This document shows positions 1-13,135 of a stretch of 64,000 nucleotides of DNA, in pieces (position 1 is the stretch's first letter; every line of letters begins with the position of its first letter). The stretch covers positions 13,118,858-13,182,857 of the forward strand of contig CM028898.1 in assembly GCA_016801885.1 (NCBI GenBank), in the 5' to 3' direction. The position numbers and the translations under genes were made by a program. The notes beneath the pieces were generated by a model that was not told where the DNA came from, ran no database searches, and was given only the letters and a program-made list of their open reading frames with translations. This DNA comes from Toxotes chatareus. Its lineage: Eukaryota > Chordata > Actinopteri > Toxotidae.

Positions 1-1843
1 TTGTGCTGAGTTTTTTTAGTCCAAGTACAGACAGTCAGAGGCAGGATATTTTTATCTGTACTGGACGGACAGTTAGAAAGATTAAGATTATCTAACTAGT
101 TATTTTTAGTAAGCTGCCAAATTATATTTCATTCAGGGAAGCTTTAGTTGAAATCTTTCAATGAGTTGTCAAATGCACTGCAGCTCTAGAGTCTGTATTT
201 ATCTTTCCCAGCTGACGCTACAACCTCTTTGAATTTCACTGTAACGTCTCAGTGTTTGTTCTGTGGTAATCCTTGCCAAGACTGTAAAAACACGAAGCAC
301 TTGCTTTAAGATAGAGTTGGATAACTTCAGCAGTTACTCCTCCTGACTTAATTTCCCGGCGGAGTTTGACGGGAAAATTGTGAGGAGAGACAACTGTTAA
401 AGTTATCTGACGGCGTGCAGAAGGAAAAAAGCACAGCAATATCCATCCCGCGTACAGCTGATTCCTATCAAAAGCCGGAGCTCGGCAAGCCTCTTCAGAG
501 ACTCAGAAACGAGAACCTCCTCAAAGCAAGTAAAACTTCTCCTTGAGACTTTACGCTTTCACCCAAAGAAGCACACTTCACTGGAAAACTTACCCCTGTC
601 CTCTCAACTTCCTTTAGAAATAACAAACACACGTCTCAATGACAAGGTTGTTTATACTATTGATATTGCAATCCATTATTATCCCCTTGTTATTTTCTTC
701 AAAAAAGTCTCTGTTTTCTTTCCACTAAAGCCCCGTTTGAACAATGGAGGCCATTTTTCCCTTTCAGATTCTGGAGTTCCTCCAGAGGTAAATCTGTCAG
801 CACAGGGCCAAAACAAAGAAAGAGAAAACAGGAAGGTGTGGACACCCTGCAGCACCAACCCAGCTCTACTATTAATATCAACTTACATGCCCATAGCCTC
901 AGCACCTCAGGCAGGGGAGAGTGTGATTTCCATGAACTGAGGCCTGTGACAGCGTAGGCAGGTGACAGCTTGACATGATTATATTTAGCTCGGTAAGCAT
1001 GCCAAACTGAATGCCTTCAAACTGCAGAATTGTTAAACTAGTGGCATCAGTAATGAAAATATGAAATATACAAACAGGGAAGTGCTTGAAATCCAAACTA
1101 CTGTAGCCCACCTTGTGCTATTTGCATCCGATCAATAAAATTGTTTCTCAAAGTTCCACGGGCTGAGGTTATCAGTGCAAGCCACAGCCGAAGACAAAGA
1201 TGAAAACACTTCCCAGTACAGGAAAACGCCTGCAGCGTGCCAACCTGGTGAGCAGAGGGAAGGCGTGGCCTGACTTGCGAGGGTGAGGTAAGAACTCTCC
1301 TCGCCACCAGCTTGGTGTCAGCAAGAGGCCAGGCTTCAACTCAGGCAGCCTGCCTGAGTCCAGCAGGCTCAGCCCGGCTCCCTCTGGGTCCTTCCAGGAA
1401 GAGCCAGCGTGATTCACAGCTTCCTGGTCCAGGAGAATGAGGTGCTTCCACTCCCCCCAGAATGTGCCCACAAACACACACACACACACATCGCTCAGCC
1501 CTCTCCCTGTGGACGGTGAGACAGCCAACTCCGTGCTGTACTTGGGCTTACATTGGGAGGAGGCCAAGTCAAACAATGTGTTGATAAAGTCCAGAGCAGA
1601 GTGGTGAGAGGAACACAGAGAGAGAGCACGAGGGCTGTGCTGCAACACACAAGGACGGGGATTCACACAGCCAGGAACACTTAAAAGATAATTCCACTTT
1701 GTCTAATTTTCATGATTTTGGTCATCTGTCCTGTTGGTATATTAACACTGTACACACCAAGTTAATTGCTAGGGTCTGGAAACAGGGAGTACTGGTTTGA
1801 AAGAAAAAAAAAAACTAGAGTTTGATACTGGGATACAGGGATT

Positions 1844-1905
1844 CGCAGCTTTAAATGAACGCGGGCCGGGGACGTAAAGCGGGGCGGCGAAAGGTCCCTT
1901 CCCTT
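1844..1905. promoter_or_regulatory. Short CpG/GC-box spike
   Basis: A stretch of about 60 bp with repeated CpG and a GC-box-like GGGGCGGCG stands in AT-rich surroundings. A second CpG cluster lies at about 2626-2710. Such isolated CpG retention suggests an unmethylated regulatory element or a minor promoter. No donor, TATA box or open frame supports transcription. Confidence 0.25.
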
Positions 1906-1959
1906 CTTTCAAAAGTGGCCACACACTCGACACGCTGTTGCATGTGGTAATGAAGGCAA

Positions 1960-2240
1960 ATGGTAAAATTATTGGTGGTAAACATCAATCGCAGTTTACA
2001 GATGATTATCCTGGTTCAACTGTGACCAGCCGTACTTATCGTAGCTGTGCAGACACAGTTTTCCTGTGGAAGCAGGGATTATTAACAACATCTCAGGAGT
2101 GCTCACTTTCGGTTTGATCATTTCACCACTTGTGTTTCTTGTCCGACTTGTCAGACTTCTCCTTCTCGCAAAGCGAGGCAATTACATTAACATAGCTAAT
2201 ACAAACAATGGCTGGAACAACAATAAAAAAAAGATCTGCA
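1960..2240. promoter_or_regulatory. Possible conserved noncoding element
   Basis: This complex, non-repetitive segment contains a forkhead core GTAAACA (1978-1984), an HNF1-like attattaacaac and TTAACAT-type homeodomain sites, with no coding potential. Conservation is inferred from composition only; an alignment to another teleost would decide. Confidence 0.25.
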
Positions 2241-2489
2241 TTGAAATAAAGCTGAATTTTCCTTTAAAAGCAGCCTCAGCTGTGTGGTTTGTCTGCTCCC
2301 TGAGCACAGCTTAACTGGACATATTTTGGAGAGCCGGAGCCAATAACAGACTTTACAGGAGAGCTTTTTATCCAAGCCCCCTCTGATGGGCTCACAACAC
2401 AAGGCTGGCCTCTCTCTCCCGCTCCCTCTTTACCACATCCTATCATCTCAGGCTCTACTAATGCACTATGCTTCAAGGGACCAGGACTG

Positions 2490-2531
<42 letters not shown>

Positions 2532-2542
2532 CACACACACAC
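2490..2542 (+). repeat. (CA)n microsatellite with CG interruptions
   Basis: Alternating CA with a CGCG segment at 2495-2500 and one interruption at 2530. One of the longer alternating purine-pyrimidine tracts in the window and potentially Z-DNA forming. Confidence 0.95.
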
Positions 2543-3388
2543 AGCTCAGTCAATTAGTCCTGGCCCAACCTTGCAGCTGAGAGATAAATGGTGTGGAGTC
2601 TCAGCAGGCTTTTGTGCGAAGCTGTGCTCCTTGTCCGCCGTATGTAGAACAGCTCTCTGGAGGACGGCTAGCCCCTCCACCACGACGAGACGTGGCGAGC
2701 GCGATGCTGAGGAGGGGCTCAAAGTGCTCAGGCATGTATTAAAATATGACCACAAGAACCCCCAACTCTCTAATCAGGGCTGGTCTGAGAAGCAAGAGTG
2801 GGAAGAAGTGGAATCTCAGCAGGTTAAACTTCCGTTCTGCTACTATCTACTGTATCTCTAGCTGAACTCACAATTTCATTGTACTCATTTACAAACAAGT
2901 TTCAAACTGTGATTTGACTGTCACTCATAACAGCTGCCAAACAGCTGGAGTGGATCAATCGAACGGCAATCGGAATCCATTCTGAACTCTGCAGAATGTG
3001 AAAAATGCAAATTTAGTGTGGACAGACAAAAAGACGTTTTTTCAGATTTGACCTGTTAAGTGTGTTCTCAGCGTGAGGCGCTCCAAGCTGAAAGCCTCAC
3101 CTCCATCATAGAAGTAAATCAAGTGGCTAAGCTGCATTATCTGCAACATGACAATCCTTTTAACACCTGACACACCCCGGTAACAAGCATCTCCCCTCAC
3201 CAGGGCCTCCTGACATGTTATATATGGCTCCCTCTCCTCACTAACTTTTCACAAGATGTCAATCCTATCAGTGTACACACACACACACACCTTTAAATCA
3301 GCCCCCAATGCCAAGAGGGTGGGGCAGATGCAGGTGTTTGTGTTTGTATGAGAGCAAGAGCCATTTCCATTGACAGCAAGAGATGTAA

Positions 3389-3392
<4 letters not shown>

Positions 3393-3417
<25 letters not shown>
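3393..3417 (+). repeat. (AC)n microsatellite
   Basis: Uninterrupted AC tract of about 12 units; a shorter AC tract lies at 3275-3290. Confidence 0.95.
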
Positions 3418-3419
<2 letters not shown>

Positions 3420-4428
3420 TACACAAACACAATCACACAGCAAGGTGAAAAATTACAGTGGGGGAAGTGCGCGTGGCCTAGCGGATTAACTGCGGAATAA
3501 AAGTGCTGATGGGCAACAAAAGAGAAAAAACAGCTATTCATCACCCTGGCAAAGGATCAAACTCACACACTTCTCAACTGCCCTCCTTGAGTTATTGTGC
3601 AGTGTGGCTGTGCTGGCAGCTCCACAGATAATGCTGCCCTACCTGAATTGATTACAGCAGGGATGCATCCACTCTTTCCACAGATGGAGCGCGGCCCTGC
3701 AACGCTGAAGTGGAAGAAATCTGTTAATACGTATTTAACATCTAGACTGAGAATTTTTATTTTTCCCCTCCTCTGTGTGAGTGTTTTTTGGAGATCATCA
3801 AGCATGCAGGAGTAGTGTGGTCATTTTCTCAAACAAATGCAATCTCTGCACCGACGCTATGTTTCTGCTGTTCACTGCATTTCTCCAAACCTAGAGGGAA
3901 ACAAATTGAGGGCATCTGTGCGAAAGTTAAATCACTTTTTACACTATTAGCTCAATGTGATGCTTTTACACTTTATTTTCTGGCACACAAAAACATAATT
4001 TTTCAGGATGTTATGGAGTCAGGTGGCTGATGGGTAAATACTTGGTGGCGAAGGCCACAGCATGTGATTCATATTGATTTCATACTTGAAACCTTTCAGT
4101 GATCCTGTGTATTTAGAGACATCACCCTTGTGCAAGAGACTGCTCGCATCAAGCGAGAAATATTTCATAATAAGATAAACTCACATGTTTTCATTTTGTG
4201 ATCTTGATCCAAAATTGAGCTTGATGGGCATGCCCAGCATTTTTATACACATCACAGAGCATGAACAGGATCCTAATTACATAACTGTATAATGCAGTAC
4301 TTCTGTATGGGAGCATCTGCACTGGTCATGTCTCTTTGCTCATTTAATTTTATTTTTAACTGTAATTTATCACCTGTCTGGAGGTCAAACGCCTCCATCT
4401 GATCCCTTCTACATGACTGACATGGACC

Positions 4429-4704
4429 AGAGCTGCAACTAATGGTGCTTTTCATTAGCGGTTAACTTATCAATTATTTTCACACTAATCAATTAATCAG
4501 TGGCAAAAACAGTCAAAGACGCCCATCAGTAGTTCCCAGAGCCCAAGGTGGTAACAAATTATTTGCTCTATTTGACCAACAACACAAAACCCGGGAGAAT
4601 ACCCAAAGATCTTCAATTTACAGTGATGTAAAAACATATAAAGCAGCAAATTCTCACACTTGAGAAGCTGGAACCAACTCAATCAACTAATCGTTGCAGC
4701 ACTA
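4429..4704 (+). repeat. Teleost MITE-like repeat, family A copy 1 (near full length)
   Basis: Starts AGAGCTGCAACTAATG and ends CTAATCGTTGCAGCACT, imperfect terminal inverted repeats (GCTGCAAC core). The interior has the ATCAATTAATCAG, CCAGAGCCCAAGG and TTGAGAAGCTGGAACC blocks I recognise from a very common teleost nonautonomous element. No transposase is encoded, and a target-site duplication is not clear. Confidence 0.75.
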
Positions 4705-4970
4705 ACATGCACTGAATGTAAGCGCTGCAATCTTTGCTCTATGAGCCGCCATCTGTTACAGTTTAGTGTCTTCTCTCAAAGACCAATCAAAGCACCATTT
4801 TATCAACAATCTGAACATCAAAGGGGGATAATAAAAACCATTAATATCAATATAATGTCATCAGCTTTATCTACAAACTGCTGTAAGTGCTGCATAATAT
4901 CAGTGCTCCACTAGATAGGCCATTTAAATGCATCAAGTCCATGGTCGTGTATGAATAGGGTACATAAAGA

Positions 4971-5000
4971 TGTGTGTATGTGTGTGTGTGTGTGTGTGTT
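4971..5000 (+). repeat. (TG)n microsatellite
   Basis: TG repeat with one TATG interruption at 4977-4980. Confidence 0.95.
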
Positions 5001-6131
5001 TGAGTGCAGATACTGCTGAATGAGGTTCTCCTCCCAGGCCCTGACAGTACATAGCCGTACACAATGGAGAAGGAAATGCCATGAAAAAGGATGACTCATG
5101 GGATTGTAGCCACACTGAAGACACACTGACCGCCTCAGGGTTTAGGTCAGTTGTGTTGTATGAGCAGCAGCGACTGACACTCCCAATGCAAACACCACAC
5201 ATACACCGTTTTTAAGCTTTCAAGACATATGAAAAATCAAGATTCTCCTCTGCTTTCCTTATTTTTTGTTTTCAGTCATGAAATAGTTGCTGCTGGAGAT
5301 GTTTTTTTTTTTTTCCTCAGCCAGGGCATAAGAGTTGGCGGTGGCCTCCATTTCAACTCACTGGGTCATGGGGGTCGCCACGCCTTTTAAAAAAGAGAAA
5401 AGCCCTTGTCACAGCGCTAGGTTTCTCTCCTGCCTGCCACAAAATGTCTCCTGACACAAAACCCTCGCACTCGTATCAGCGCACTCCCACAGCACTGCCA
5501 ACAAATGTGACCTCCTGTTTTCCTCCCACTGTTAAAAGAAAAAAGAAAAAACTCACCTCTACCTTGCCAACTGAAATAAAATAAATAAATGAAAACAATG
5601 TGCTCTGCAACTCTGCCAGACCGCGAACAGAAGTAATGTTTTTTTTTCTCTCTGCTAACTTCTGGTTGAGATAGTTTCCATGTTAGAGTTAAGGTGACGG
5701 CTTCAACTTTATACTGAGTTCTGTTCAAGGCCTGGGGGGAAAATGCTTTTTACTGTTTATCTTTGGCTGGCTGGTCTAAGCCAAGGACTCTGAAACACTG
5801 CAGAAACCCAACGCTGCCACTGCTCAGACGTACAAGAAAAAAAGCAGAGCTTGCAAAGTGATGCCATGTCTTTGAACACCAAGCTACAAATATGCAGAGT
5901 TTTTGTACCAGATTGAGGTTAATTAGCCCGTTCAGCTTCAGCTACACTTGTAATTCCAGATGACTTGATTAAATTGTCAGAGCCAAATGTCTGTAACTAC
6001 ACTTACAAACATTCACTGGTTTCAGTTTCTCAAATGTGAAAATTTGCTGCTTTTCTTTGTTTAATCTCATTGTTGATTGAACGTCTTGACTTAGGAAATC
6101 ACCTTGATCACTGCAAACTTGTGCTGGATAT

Positions 6132-6220
6132 ATTTGACATTCTATAGACTGAACAATTCATCAAAAAAAAAGACCTGACAGACCAATCAATAATGTAAAG
6201 AATCATTAATTGCAGCCCTT
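6132..6220 (-). repeat. Family A MITE-like repeat, copy 2 (terminal fragment, inverted)
   Basis: Ends TCATTAATTGCAGCCCTT, the reverse complement of the GCTGCAACTAA terminus, preceded by the family's TCTATAGACTGAACAATTCATC block. Only one end is present. Confidence 0.6.
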
Positions 6221-7079
6221 GGTCTCTGTCACTTTTGTGTACACTATGTGGTATAATATCCTAACAGAACTCATAATGTCCCCTGAGCTGTGACCCCTTC
6301 CATCTGCTCCCTCAAGCATACAACAATCCCGCAACACACACACACACCGCCCCCATTCACCACACACAGAGGTCTGCCCGGATTAAATCAAGTGCATGGA
6401 GAGAAGGGCCCCCATTACCCTGTAGAAGCCACTTCACTGGTTGCTTTACTAGCCAGCGTTTCCCCCTCCCAATTATAAGACCACAAGGCTCAAGTCAGCA
6501 GGGAGGTTGGGGGGTCAGCCCCACATGGGGATGACCTTGGTGAACTTTGGGATGGGGCGTTGGATGGGATTGGGATGAGAGTCCAGTTTAGGAGTTGGGA
6601 GTAAAATGAGAACTTTGCCCTGACCAAGCTGAGTGTTTTGTTTTTCTTTTCCTTTTTAAAGAGAAGAAGAAACTTGATGCTGCAGTAAACACTGATGGGA
6701 GTGGACACTCTTTTAACTAAATTAACTTACAGAGTAATGGAAAAAAAAATACAAGAGGGTGGAGGAGGGGAGGAGGATGGGGGAGTAGGGGACAGGCAGG
6801 AAAGAGGTGTGTGTGTGTGTGTGTGGGGAGGGAGGTTGCAATCTCTGTGCAGAAAATTAACAATTCCACCCCGCGCTGTGTCTGCAAGACATTAAATGCA
6901 TGAAACGCATGAATTATAGCACAGAGAGAGCTGAATTAACTCTATATATCAAACTGAGTCCAAATAGTTCAGGGGTGAGGGGCTGTGTGGCTCAGCTGAC
7001 GAGGGGGAAGGGGGTGGGATGAGTGCGTGTATGTGGGGAGGAAGAGGGAAAAATAAAGTAACTCAACATTTCTATCTCC

Positions 7080-7440
7080 TCCCATTAAAGTTAACCACTT
7101 CTCTCTCTCCAGAGCCATAAAGCTGTCAAACAGGCCTCTGATTTATTCTGCCCTTGCCCAGGCTCCTGTCCTAACTATCGCATGCCTCCAATTAATTTTT
7201 TTTGTTGCTCTCCATCCCTTCCTTGTAAATGTAATGAGATTGCAGCACCGAAAACTGCTGACTCCCGTTAATGCACAATTCCTTAATAATACCGAAAGCT
7301 GGCCGCAAAAGCGGAGGAAAGATGCATGCTCGCCCAATAATAGCATTTTAAAGGCACAGAGCATTGTCAGAGATGTAATTAACATTATTCATTGCAACAT
7401 TTTTCACATTTGCACATTACAGACTGACCAAAGCTCAAAC
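7080..7440. promoter_or_regulatory. Possible conserved noncoding element
   Basis: Low-repeat, complex sequence with several homeodomain cores (ATTAATT near 7191, TAATTA at 7376-7381, ATTCATTGCAAC) and many ATTA/TAAT cores. Open frames here are short and match nothing I know. It reads like a developmental enhancer; that is inference. Confidence 0.3.
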
Positions 7441-7639
7441 CTGGCATAAGCAAACAGACTACAATCTATGAAAGACTCTTTGTGGCAAATACAATCCCCA
7501 GATGCGATACACGCTGCATCCATTTGTCCACCTACTCTCCACTCACTCAGTCGTTCCTTTCAACAGCGACAGAAGTTGTGTGTCTCTGTGAAGAGAAGAG
7601 GGAGTCCAGGAAAAGCACTTTTCTGTACTTTCAACAGCG

Positions 7640-7800
7640 AGCGCTCGCCAGCAGCTGAAGCAAGCAGATGAGGAGATCAGATAAGAGAAAATGGCTGCAG
7701 TAATTGCATTTGGCCGAAGATACAGCATCCTAACCTGCAAACAAGGTCAACAATGCAGGGCTAATTGAGTCAAGATTTTAATTACCCCAATCATAACTTC
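7640..7800. promoter_or_regulatory. Possible conserved noncoding element
   Basis: Non-repetitive sequence with AGATAA (GATA-type), AATTGCATTTG (POU-like), CTAATTGAG and TTTTAATTACC homeodomain cores in 160 bp. Conservation is untested. Confidence 0.25.
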
Positions 7801-10800
7801 CAGGAGCCTCCAGGAGACAGAAACAGATAGTGTCTACTGGCTGTGCTGATAGTGTGATTGAGTTGTGCTCTGACCGTTATGGGTGGGCTGCAGGTGCACA
7901 GCGGGAGGTATTAAATAGACTGTTTTGGTCAAAGCTGAACACAGCTGGCAGGTGTTGGTGTGAAGGGACTTTATTACCCTATAAACTATCTGAGACAATT
8001 CACTCACACCGTCTTCTGTGGGCAGCAAAATCCCTGATTCAATTACTGATGAAACTCAACATGGAGAGCCCTAGGAGACCGTCGAGGTTCGACTCATTGT
8101 TCTTCATGTCACCTTCCTAAGCAGAGAGTACAACAGCGAATGTTCCCACACTGCTGGAACAAAATGAAAACCCAGCTCTGCCAGTTGTAGATGTAACCCA
8201 ATACATGAGTGTAATACCCAGCGATCTGAAGATTGATATGTTCTCATGGGCAACTAATACCTCCTTTGTCTATAGAAAAAGTGGATTCGTGCAAGTTGTA
8301 ATGATTGATTGACATGTTTGGGACAATTAGAAGCTCAAGGAAGCAAGTGTTTCCTGCTTGTTTTGTTTGTCCTTTGTTTGTGCACATGGAGAAGATTCAT
8401 TAGGCCTCTGCATGGAGGATTTGAGGTCTGCGGAGCGAGAGGGACCCAGCCCAAGTGAAGCATGTCAAATTAGGAGGGAAAAATCAAACCGCTGCTACTG
8501 GGACTCATTAGAACCCCAACAAACACAACATTTTGTTGTGTATGTGTGCGTCTGCCTCTGTGTGCGCGTGCTAATAAAACAAAGGAGCGGCATTGGGTTG
8601 TGTGGTTTTAAGTTATTTTCATCATAGCAGTTTGTTTTATGAGGCACCGAAGCTGAGACACTCTCCAAACAACTTTAATGAAAGTGAGGATCCAGCAGCC
8701 CCATGGGAACAAAAGTGCTAAGCCGATGCTCTCACAGAATAACCGACATGCTGCAAAATTAAAAGTATCAGATGACTTTAGTAAAATACCCAAGTTTCCT
8801 GGCTAACAAAAACAACAAGGACACGCAGTGTCAGTGATGCAAAACAACTCTTTGTGCATCTGATGAGCAGGAGTTTTGGTGAAGTGCTGGGCTGACTGAC
8901 TAATAAATATTTGTAAATGAGATAATGAAAGCCAGTCCATGTTTAAACATGATACCTATTCTGTTTTTAATACCTGTGTTGCACTGGATGTGGCTGCTGG
9001 CTATTTGTTAAATATTTCTGCCTAAGAACATGATATTATCACAGCAAGTTGCATTACTTCATGCTCTCTCTCTCACACAGACACCAACAGAAATTACAGT
9101 GTCTTTATCTTACATAATGTGATGTATTTCTGAGAAACAGAAACAGAATACATGGGCGGGTAAACTCAGAAGAGGGATTTAAATTAAATCCTTCAAATAT
9201 GATTGGATTGCTCAAAAGAGGGCATGGTTTTTTGAATGCAGAACGACGTGGAATAGCAAAAATGTGGAGATGCAGAGGACTGAAAGCCTTTACCAACACC
9301 TCCCTCATTCGTGTTGTTACGTTAGCAAAAGTAGAAGAAGAAATGAATGAATACGCGATCCAAACAAATGTCCTACTATGATATCGCTCTGCAAGCTACT
9401 GCTTGACCCATGAGCTAATGTTAAGTGTAGTTTTAGATGGATAATTCAGCTAATTATCCCAAATCAGTTCACTGGAAAGGAATCCCAGTTGGCTTTAATG
9501 TTGTATTGTATTTCTGCATTAACAAAGGGCTTTTTTTCCACAGCGCAACATATACAAGTTTATCCTTTTAGTGTCCAAACAATCAGTGGCAGCAAATGAA
9601 CATGCCTTTGTGCTGTTGTCTCATAGGAATGTCCTTGAGGACGGTGAATGCGGACTGCAGCCTGCTGAACACTGACAGAATCTGAAGTGAATTTAACACA
9701 GGTTTAAAACTAACAAAGCAGACCATGTAGTCCTACCAAATGTGCCACTGCGGCCAGTCACTGAACACAGCTGTGAAGATAATGACAACTGAATGGCTGC
9801 AAGGAGGAGAAACACTCAAATATCCAGAGGAGCAAGTCAGAGAGTGTCGTCTCGCCTCAGCCAGCAACACGCTCTTTACATGGGCCACCAAGCATGGCAG
9901 AGCCGGTAAGATATGGGATTTATAACCAGCAGTGCTTCATCCTGCAATGAGAGAGGGAAGCCCAGTTTGCTATTGGAGTGGGGAAAGAGACATCTGCCGC
10001 CCCATTGATCTCTGGGGTTAAGGGGAAGCTAATCTATCCCCAGGCATATCTACAGCGAGGCCTCCAAACAGCTCCCTTTACCACACAATCGCTGCTGCAC
10101 AACAACTCACAGCACCTCAGTGATCCTCCAAAACCTCAACTACCCCTTCACCGCCTCCCTGTGCATGTACACCTGTCATGTCTCCCTTCAACGGGCAGGG
10201 AGGCGTGGCGTTTCCTGTCCCTGTCTTTCTTACTTCACCCTGCCCCTCCCTCACATCCCACTCTCTTATTCCTCAGATCATTTCAAAGGGCCCCGGAGAT
10301 CAAAGCTGACCCTTCTTTCAAAATGGACAGGAATGGGGGATGTTTTAGTTAATCATTTATTTGGGGAAAAAAAAAAAGACCCCACCCCTCCTCTCCGTTC
10401 GAGTTTCTGTCTTACCACTTGTCTTTTTTTTTCCCCCAGCTATCCCTGTCCTCCTGAGGCCCTGCCTGCCACCTCTCAAGGCAGTTTTTAATATGCAGAG
10501 AAAATAAGCTGGTCGTCCACTTCAGGCAATGGGTGGATGGGAAAGGACTGGGGAATATAGTTCAGCTACACAGGAACGCTTGTTTCTGATGGATTAACCC
10601 CTCCTGCACCAGGCATGAAGTTAGCTGAATACCACCTCTGTGAGACTGTATGTGCATCTTGAAATCGCAGACAGATACGTCATTAGACTTGATTTAGGTT
10701 GTTTGGTGAGATATAAGGTATACTTACTGTTTTTACTGCTTAGCAAACAATGAATCCGTCTTCTTGATCTGTGCGTTAGCTATGTGAGATATTACAACTA

Positions 10801-10918
10801 CAGACAACGGAGCAGCGCAAATCATATATATGGAGTGATTTTATTATGTAACACAGCTCACATCCTGTGGTAAATCATGATTAGTGTCACATACATTTTC
10901 TTAGTGCGAGGTGAATAT

Positions 10919-10974
10919 TCTCTCTCTCTCTCTCTCATATCTCACACAGACACAGACACACACACACACACACA
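10919..10974 (+). repeat. Compound (TC)n ... (CA)n microsatellite
   Basis: TC tract 10919-10936, then CA-rich sequence ending in an uninterrupted CA tract 10957-10974. Another CA tract lies at 11140-11158, followed by (GAT)5 at 11162-11177. Confidence 0.95.
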
Positions 10975-11343
10975 ACTCTACTCTGACTGGCCTCCTGCAA
11001 GAGGGGTGACCCTGTGAAAGGGCTCCGTCACACTCCCTGCCCAGCAAATGGACTGAGGCCTGAGACAGCTAATGGCATAATGAGCCCACGGCAGCCTGGA
11101 GTGACATTTTTGGCTATGGGTGCTGGAAAGGCCCTACATACACACACACACACACACAACGGATGATGATGATGATGTGTTCACGGTGTCCATCATTCTG
11201 ACACTGTCTGCTAGTTACCCAGTGACGTGTATGAACGCAGTGTGAGCTGCCTGCTAATGCCATGTCCTGGCATGAAACTTTTACAGAATTTTTATGATAA
11301 CTGAGTTTTTTGTCATTTTAAACTTTTTATGTAAACTGCTGAG

Positions 11344-11838
11344 TTTAAAGGACCAGTGTTGAGGGTTTAGTGGCATCTAGGGGTGAGGTTGAAGAATGCA
11401 TACACCTGTACGCCCTTTTCAAGGGTGTAGGAGAACCTACAGTGACCGGGTAACATTAAAACGCAGGTGTCCAGCATGTGACTTTATTGTTTTAGTTCAT
11501 TCTCACTGCTCTCACAGTTTATCTGCTGCGGCGAGGAGCTGTTTTCAGCTCTAAAAAGCACTAAAAAAAACCCACTGTACACCACCTGCTCAGCACCAAA
11601 CTGCAGACAGACACAGTTTGAAACTAGCTGGTGAACACAGTTGAGCATTTAGCAGCTAAGGAGTCAGATATTTACCTTAGGAGCTGGTAGAGACCAAAAA
11701 CATAGGTGTATCTTTGCAGTGCTGCCAGGCTGTTTAATGAGCTTGGGTCACAGAAGCCTTTGATAGCACTTCTCTGCATTAACATATGTTTCTGAGCATA
11801 TTTCAGCTAAGAAAAAAAATGTTACACACTGCAGCTTC
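11344..11838 (+). repeat. Teleost interspersed repeat, family B (AAAGGACCAGTGT / ACACACTGCAGCTT termini)
   Basis: Starts TTTAAAGGACCAGTGTTGAG and continues TTTAGTGGCATCTAGGGGTG and GTGTAGGAGAACCTAC, blocks I recognise from a widespread teleost MITE-like element. The right end GTTACACACTGCAGCTT is roughly the inverted left terminus. About 495 bp, no coding capacity. Confidence 0.65.
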
Positions 11839-12881
11839 ACTGAGGCTTGTTTCTGCTGTCTTTCATACCAAAAACGGAGTCTGTGAGATCTCGGCTGGCA
11901 TCACAGGGCAAGCTGACATTTGACAGAATGTACTCGCTCGAGTACTCTCTTTGCAAGGCTGTAGCAGTTTCCATCCTTGGCAGCAAGTGCGAATGCAGAC
12001 AAAAACAAAGGCTGAAAGGTTTGACAGTCTCCCTATGTGTCAGGCTTAATGTATCATTTGTGACTGTTTTTTAGTTACAGATGAGAGGGGAGACCATATT
12101 GCACAGGTCTCAGAGCCCCTGCAGCCTGTGAAAACAGAGTTGTCATGATGTAGGCTAAAGGTTCCCCAGTCTTCCCTTTTCTTTCCCTGACCTAGATGTT
12201 TATGTGCGCGTGCGCTGATGTGGACATGAACTGTATGTGTGTGAATGTGCGCTGGGTGGTCCTGTCTGACTCGGCGTAGGCTGCGAGCCAATACCTTCTG
12301 CCTGATCCACCTGAGACGTTCTACATCTTTGCGAGCTTTGGTTGTTCTGTTCTGAATGTCGAGGAGGGACATGAGAACCGGACCCCACACGGGGAAGAAA
12401 GAGAGTGGGAGAGAGAGCAAATTAAACACAAAGGGACAAGAGGGAAGAGCCCAGATGAGCCGCAGAGTCTAGTCGGTCAGGCAGAAGTGGGCCAAGCTGG
12501 TGCTGCACTCAGGAGATGACACACATACATACTCCAACTGACTGGAGACAAGCCTTGCAGTTTCTCCCTCTCCCTCTCCTCTCTCTTTCTCTCTCTCCCT
12601 TTTACACACACACACCCACACACACCCCTACAGAGCCCGAGTCCCCTGGGTGCTGGTTTTTCAGTGCTGCATGCTGATGTTGTGAAAAATATAGCTCAAA
12701 CATCAGGCTGACTAAACAAGAAGAAGACGGCTTAATTTCAATGGGATGAGAGGAGGTGGGGCATGAGGGTGGTGCCATGAAATTACATGTCCTTACTTGA
12801 CAAAGCCAGCCTGACTTTTGTTTCACCTCAAGTTCAAAGTGATGAAGTAAACTGCATGCATGCAGCCGTGGCCATGTGATT

Positions 12882-13135
12882 AGAACTGCGATTAACTTTA
12901 TTTATTAATTTTCATCATCAGTTAGTTTATTGATTAAGAATTTAGTCCATAAAATGTTGCAAAATTCATCAAATACCCTTTTTTTTCTCTGATCAAGAGT
13001 CCAACACTCAAAGGTATTTATAATGATGCATTAGAGGAGCTGGAGCCACTATGTTTGGCATTTTTGCTTAATAAATGACAATTAACAAACAAAACAAACA
13101 ATTAACCAAATTACAGATGATTAATTTTGTGCCCT
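12882..13135 (+). repeat. Family A MITE-like repeat, copy 3 (diverged)
   Basis: Begins AGAACTGCGATTAAC and ends GATTAATTTTGTGCCCT, with interior TTAGTCCATAAAATG, GGAGCTGGAGCCAC and GTTTGGCATTTTTGCTT blocks shared with copies 1 and 4. More diverged than copy 1, so probably older. Confidence 0.65.

Noticed and set aside
1172..1666. 164-codon frame, minus strand
   Set aside because: Includes a CA-microsatellite translated as VCVCV, and no family similarity was seen.
3468..3564. tRNA-like A box (TGGCCTAGCGG) and weak B box (GGATCAAACTC): tRNA gene or SINE head
   Set aside because: Spacing and B box are poor, no cloverleaf arms pair, and no SINE body or tail follows.
8084..8096. B-box-like GAGGTTCGACTC
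   Set aside because: No A box at the right distance upstream and no acceptor stem.
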